A DNA stretch of 9,269 bases from Paramuribaculum sp. (GTDB lineage Bacteria > Bacteroidota > Bacteroidia > Bacteroidales > Muribaculaceae). The DNA lies in the NCBI GenBank assembly GCA_009775605.1, contig VSPV01000109.1:1-9269 (forward strand), given 5' to 3'. This document shows, piece after piece, positions 6,278 to 9,269 of the stretch (the first letter of the stretch is position 1; every line of letters starts with the position of its first letter). A program made the translations under genes and the position numbers. A model generated the notes under the pieces. It ran no database searches. It was not told the origin of the DNA and saw only the letters and a list, made by a program, of their open reading frames with translations.

Positions 6278-8356
6278 ATGAAAGCCAGAATAATATTGAT
6301 CCTGACCGCGGCTCTGATGGCCGCAAGCGGTCATGCACAGAATGAGGAAGCTACCGACAGTCTCACCCGTCAGCTGCAGGAAGTGGTTGTTACGGCAAAA
6401 CAGCCTGCCACCCGACTAGTTGGTTCTACGCTCGTATCGACCATCCCGGGCACGAATCTTGCCGACCTCGGCACGGCTCTTGATGTGCTCGCGCAGTTGC
6501 CTATGATCAAGGTTGACGATGCCACTGTAAGCGTTATCGGGAAGAGCAACATAGAAATCTTCATAGACGGGCGCCCGATGCGCGACAATCAGGAGTTACA
6601 GCAGCTGCTTTCATCCAACCTGAAAAAAGTGGAATTGCTCATGGCGCCCGGCGCGGCTTATGGCAGCACTACTGGAGCAGTCCTTAAAATCACAACGCGG
6701 CGTAATTTCGTGACGGGACTGTCGCTTACCGACCAGTTTCTACTTGAATGCCGCCGCAAATGGTCGGTTATGGATTACCTCGCTCTAAGCTATCGAGTCG
6801 GAAACTGGGAGCTCTTTGCCAACGGCACGATAAACCGCTATAACTCACTCATAAATGGTGAGACAACCAATACGCTCATTTATGATGGCAAGAAAACGGT
6901 CATTGGCAGTTCTCAGCACATTTCATCCCCGACTACAACAGGCGTTGTCAAGACAGGATTCAACTATACCAATGGTCCACAATCGTTTGGAGCATATTAC
7001 CGTTACAATCCTGAACGCGGTGACTTCAAAAACACAGGCAGCGAATCGCTCAACGACAACCCGGCAATCAGCAGTAATATAGACAGGCATACCAGAGCCC
7101 ACAGCCACCTGGCCTCGCTATATTACGAAAACCGGTTCGCGGAGAAATATCTTCTTCACTTTGACGGCGATTTCCGTCAGTCAAACCAGAAAAACGACGT
7201 CGCGACCACTTACCCTCACTCCACCAATCAGGACGTGAACTCCAACGACCGCCGCACCTCTACCCTGTGGGCAGGAAAGCTATATCTCAACTTTCCTCTG
7301 TGGAATGGAGAATTCACCGTCGGAACCCAGGACAGCCATACACGGACTTCGCTCGACTACCGGATGCACAACTCCTCCGTGAGCGAATATATTCCCTCGT
7401 CGCTTACCGACGCACGCCAGACCTCCGCAGCCGTGTTCGCCTCCTGGTCAGGGATGCTCGGCAAGTTCTCCCTGGGAGCGGGAGCGAGATACGAGTATGT
7501 GGATTACGATTTCAAGGTGGATGGCCGGCGCGACGAGAATGTGAGCCGCCGCGACCACCTGCTCACACCCGACCTCTCGGTAGGATACTCGTTTAACGAC
7601 GAATCACAGATAAGCCTCAGCTATAAGATGGCCACCGTCAAGCCGCCCTACTCCCAGCTCACAGGCTCGCTGAATTATACCGGCCTGCACCAGATAGAGG
7701 GTGGGAATCCTGCGCTGCACGACGAGCACGCACACGATGTACAGCTGTTCGGAATGTGGAAAGGCTTCATGCTGCAGGCGGATTACACCCGCGCGCTCGA
7801 CACCTACGCATTTGTAAAGCAGCTGTATCCGGCAGCCAATCTGCAGCTTCTCATGCATCCCGTGAACATCGACGTCTCGGCCCTGAGCCTTTATCTGGTG
7901 TGGAACCGCGCTGTAGGCCGGTGGACTCCGAATGTCACAGCCGGAGTCTATAGGCAATGGCTCACGCTCGGCGACACCCGGTATGAGAAACCGATATTCT
8001 CCTATTATTTCGACAATATGTTTGCACTGCCTCACGGGTGGCTGATAACCGCCAACATCAACGGAAGCTCCCAGGGCGACATGCACACCAACCGTTTCGG
8101 AGCCACATGGTTTACGATGGACGCCTCGGTAGGCAAGACTTTTCTCAACAAGGCACTGACCGTGAAGCTCTCCGCCACCGATATTTTCAATACCGCCAAC
8201 AACGACTGGACAATGAACACATACGGCGTGTTCGTTGACAAGAAGCAGAGTTACGACCGCCGCGGCATCTCACTGAACGTCATCTACAATTTCCATCCAC
8301 GCAAAAGCACCTACAAAGGCACCTCGGCCTCCGAAGCCGAAATAAAACGCCTGTAA
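6278..8356 (+). CDS. outer-membrane beta-barrel TonB-dependent-receptor-like protein (692 aa)
   Basis: The ATG at 6278 starts a signal peptide (MKARIILILT to SGHA, cleavage after about residue 20). An upstream TTG at 6254 overlaps the -7 promoter box and is rejected. LQEVVVTAK (33-41) is the usual entry to a TonB plug domain. The plug runs to about residue 142 and contains VSVIGKSNIEIFIDGRP (84-100) and VELLMAPGAAYGSTTGAVLKI (118-138). The rest is a barrel of the OMP_b-brl_3 type, ending with the family tail STYKGTSASEAEIKRL. It lacks the N-terminal carboxypeptidase-like domain that many Bacteroidetes receptors carry. It probably imports, or otherwise moves, a ligand through the outer membrane; the ligand is unknown. 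GLPGLI genes often sit near such receptors in Bacteroidetes. No SusD partner is present. Confidence 0.9.
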   Translation: MKARIILILTAALMAASGHAQNEEATDSLTRQLQEVVVTAKQPATRLVGSTLVSTIPGTNLADLGTALDVLAQLPMIKVDDATVSVIGKSNIEIFIDGRPMRDNQELQQLLSSNLKKVELLMAPGAAYGSTTGAVLKITTRRNFVTGLSLTDQFLLECRRKWSVMDYLALSYRVGNWELFANGTINRYNSLINGETTNTLIYDGKKTVIGSSQHISSPTTTGVVKTGFNYTNGPQSFGAYYRYNPERGDFKNTGSESLNDNPAISSNIDRHTRAHSHLASLYYENRFAEKYLLHFDGDFRQSNQKNDVATTYPHSTNQDVNSNDRRTSTLWAGKLYLNFPLWNGEFTVGTQDSHTRTSLDYRMHNSSVSEYIPSSLTDARQTSAAVFASWSGMLGKFSLGAGARYEYVDYDFKVDGRRDENVSRRDHLLTPDLSVGYSFNDESQISLSYKMATVKPPYSQLTGSLNYTGLHQIEGGNPALHDEHAHDVQLFGMWKGFMLQADYTRALDTYAFVKQLYPAANLQLLMHPVNIDVSALSLYLVWNRAVGRWTPNVTAGVYRQWLTLGDTRYEKPIFSYYFDNMFALPHGWLITANINGSSQGDMHTNRFGATWFTMDASVGKTFLNKALTVKLSATDIFNTANNDWTMNTYGVFVDKKQSYDRRGISLNVIYNFHPRKSTYKGTSASEAEIKRL

Positions 8357-8407
8357 AACACTGGGAGGAACATATTTACCATGACAAATAGCCAAGTAAC
8401 AATAAAT
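8357..8407. other. convergent intergenic gap
   Basis: These 51 bp separate the receptor and KilA-N stops. No GC-rich hairpin with a T-run is seen on either strand. The only dyad is a 12-bp AT-only palindrome at 8401-8412 that covers the KilA-N stop codon. Base composition changes here from GC-balanced on the left to AT-rich on the right. Confidence 0.5.
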
Positions 8408-9178
8408 TTATTTCAACAATTTTCGGTCGTTGTATTCGTTCTCCAATATTTTCATCTGATTAATCGCAATGTGATTGAGTTTGGTCAATCGCTCGGATTG
8501 ATCTATTCCTTGTTCTATAAACACAGCATTGATATTCTCCATATTGGATAAGCATATCAATTCATTAACTGACGCATAGTCGCGTATGTTTCCTTTCAAA
8601 TCGGGATGTGAGTCGCGCCATTGTTTTGCTGTAAGACCAAATATTGCCACGTTTAATACATCGGCTTCATTAGCATAGATTACACTTGCTTGCGCTTTGG
8701 AGATTTCAACCGGAATAAGATTTTGCTTGATAGCATCAGTATGTATACTATAATTTATTTTTGATAATTCACGTTTAGCCGACCAACCTAATATTTTATA
8801 CTCTTCAGCTTTGAGTCGCTGAAATTCCTTGACTATGTATAATTCAAATTCTACTGAAATCCAACTAGCAAACTTGAATGCTATATCCTTATGGGCAAAA
8901 GTACCTCCATATCGTCCTGATTTCGAAATTAATCCTATGGCATTGGTTGTCTCAATCCATTTCTTAGGAGATAGAGTAAATGCATTTAGGCCTGCTTCTT
9001 TTCTAAACCCCTCGAATTCGAGGGGTTTGAAATCGGGATTATAAAGACTTTCCCATATTCCAAGAAACTCAATGGTATTACGGTTGCGCATCCAATTACC
9101 AATTACTGCTGTGGGTTCATCACTCTTATGTCTTGCCAAATCGGTAATAGAAATGAAGTCCTCCCCATCCACATTCAT
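8408..9178 (-). CDS. KilA-N domain protein (256 aa)
   Basis: The protein begins with a KilA-N DNA-binding domain (about 1-120). Its marks are FISITDLARHK (8-18), NWMRNRNTIEFLGIWE (28-43), NPDF (47-50), LSPKKWIETTNAIG (69-82), SGRYGGTFAHKDIAFKFASW (87-106), and EFELYIVKEFQRLK (110-123). The C-terminal half contains INYSIHTDAIK (141-151), HPDLKGNIRDYAS (191-203), and LICLSNMENINA (207-218), all typical of full-length Bacteroidales KilA-N proteins. The family comes from phages and mobile elements and is thought to bind DNA; the cellular role is unknown. Stop codons TAA and TGA directly precede the ATG, so this start is forced. Some relatives have about 15 more N-terminal residues, so a small N-terminal loss is possible. 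It is visibly more AT-rich than the other genes, which suggests transfer. Confidence 0.88.
   Translation of the reverse strand: MNVDGEDFISITDLARHKSDEPTAVIGNWMRNRNTIEFLGIWESLYNPDFKPLEFEGFRKEAGLNAFTLSPKKWIETTNAIGLISKSGRYGGTFAHKDIAFKFASWISVEFELYIVKEFQRLKAEEYKILGWSAKRELSKINYSIHTDAIKQNLIPVEISKAQASVIYANEADVLNVAIFGLTAKQWRDSHPDLKGNIRDYASVNELICLSNMENINAVFIEQGIDQSERLTKLNHIAINQMKILENEYNDRKLLK
9005..9028. repeat. perfect 24-bp palindrome inside the KilA-N gene
   Basis: The half-site AAACCCCTCGAA (9005-9016) is followed immediately by its exact reverse complement (9017-9028), with EcoRI site GAATTC at the centre. It encodes residues 50-58, KPLEFEGF with flanks. It can also form a 10-bp RNA stem with a 4-base loop. 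The symmetry is plain in the sequence; function is unknown. Confidence 0.6.
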
Positions 9179-9205
9179 TCATTATGGTTATATTATTCAA
9201 GTTTC

Positions 9206-9220
9206 GCAAGTTCAACTTGC
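9206..9220. promoter_or_regulatory. 15-bp inverted repeat upstream of KilA-N, possible operator
   Basis: GCAAGTT (9206-9212) and AACTTGC (9214-9220) flank a single C, about 28 bp upstream of the KilA-N start. CAAGTT also occurs at 9198-9203. The place suits autoregulation by a DNA-binding protein, but no clear TAnnTTTG promoter is seen beside it. It also overlaps the stop of a possible upstream reading frame. Confidence 0.4.
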
Positions 9221-9269
9221 TGATTTCAGATTATAAAATTGAGCGATATGAGCCATCTCTTCAGACTGG
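9212..9269 (-). CDS. possible C-terminal fragment of an unknown gene entering from the right edge
   Basis: On the minus strand one frame reads QSEEMAHIAQFYNLKSAS to a TGA at 9214-9212. The amino-acid mix looks protein-like, and the position just upstream of KilA-N on the same strand would fit a gene end. Nineteen codons are too few to identify a family or to exclude chance. Confidence 0.25.
   Translation of the reverse strand, partial: QSEEMAHIAQFYNLKSAS

Overview
The window looks like Bacteroidales chromosome, probably a Muribaculaceae-like or Prevotella-like gut lineage. The reasons are four GLPGLI-family proteins (a family largely confined to Bacteroidetes), an outer-membrane beta-barrel receptor of the Bacteroidetes OMP_b-brl_3 type, A-rich leaders without Shine-Dalgarno sites, a promoter of the Bacteroides type (TTTG / TAnnTTTG), and a membrane-spanning lipoprotein regulator of a Bacteroidetes type. 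The family-level assignment is inference.

Layout. Positions 1-159 hold the 3' end of a REP-associated tyrosine transposase (RAYT). A perfect REP-like hairpin, flanked by GTAG on the minus strand, lies inside its reading frame. Only 13 bp later a compact six-gene plus-strand operon begins (173-6141). It encodes three GLPGLI proteins (A, B, C), an S41 peptidase with tricorn-like motifs, a fourth GLPGLI protein (D), and a lipid-anchored, single-pass membrane regulator with a C-terminal helix-turn-helix. Gaps are 18 and 7 bp, then two 4-bp ATGA overlaps, then 12 bp, so the genes are almost certainly cotranscribed. A 136-bp regulatory gap follows, with a direct repeat, a dyad and a good Bacteroides-type promoter. 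It serves an outer-membrane TonB-dependent-receptor-like protein (6278-8356). Convergent to it is an AT-rich KilA-N domain gene on the minus strand (8408-9178), which looks like a different, mobile-element-linked module. A possible fragment of another minus-strand gene enters from the right edge.

How the genes may work together (inference). All four GLPGLI proteins and the peptidase carry Sec signal peptides, so they act in the periplasm or envelope. The receptor is in the outer membrane. The regulator could sense an envelope signal with its short periplasmic part and act on DNA from the membrane. The repeat next to the receptor promoter is a natural candidate for its target. Four diverged GLPGLI paralogs around a secreted peptidase, with a dedicated regulator and receptor, is the most interesting system here. 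No biochemical function can be read from the sequence for the GLPGLI proteins.
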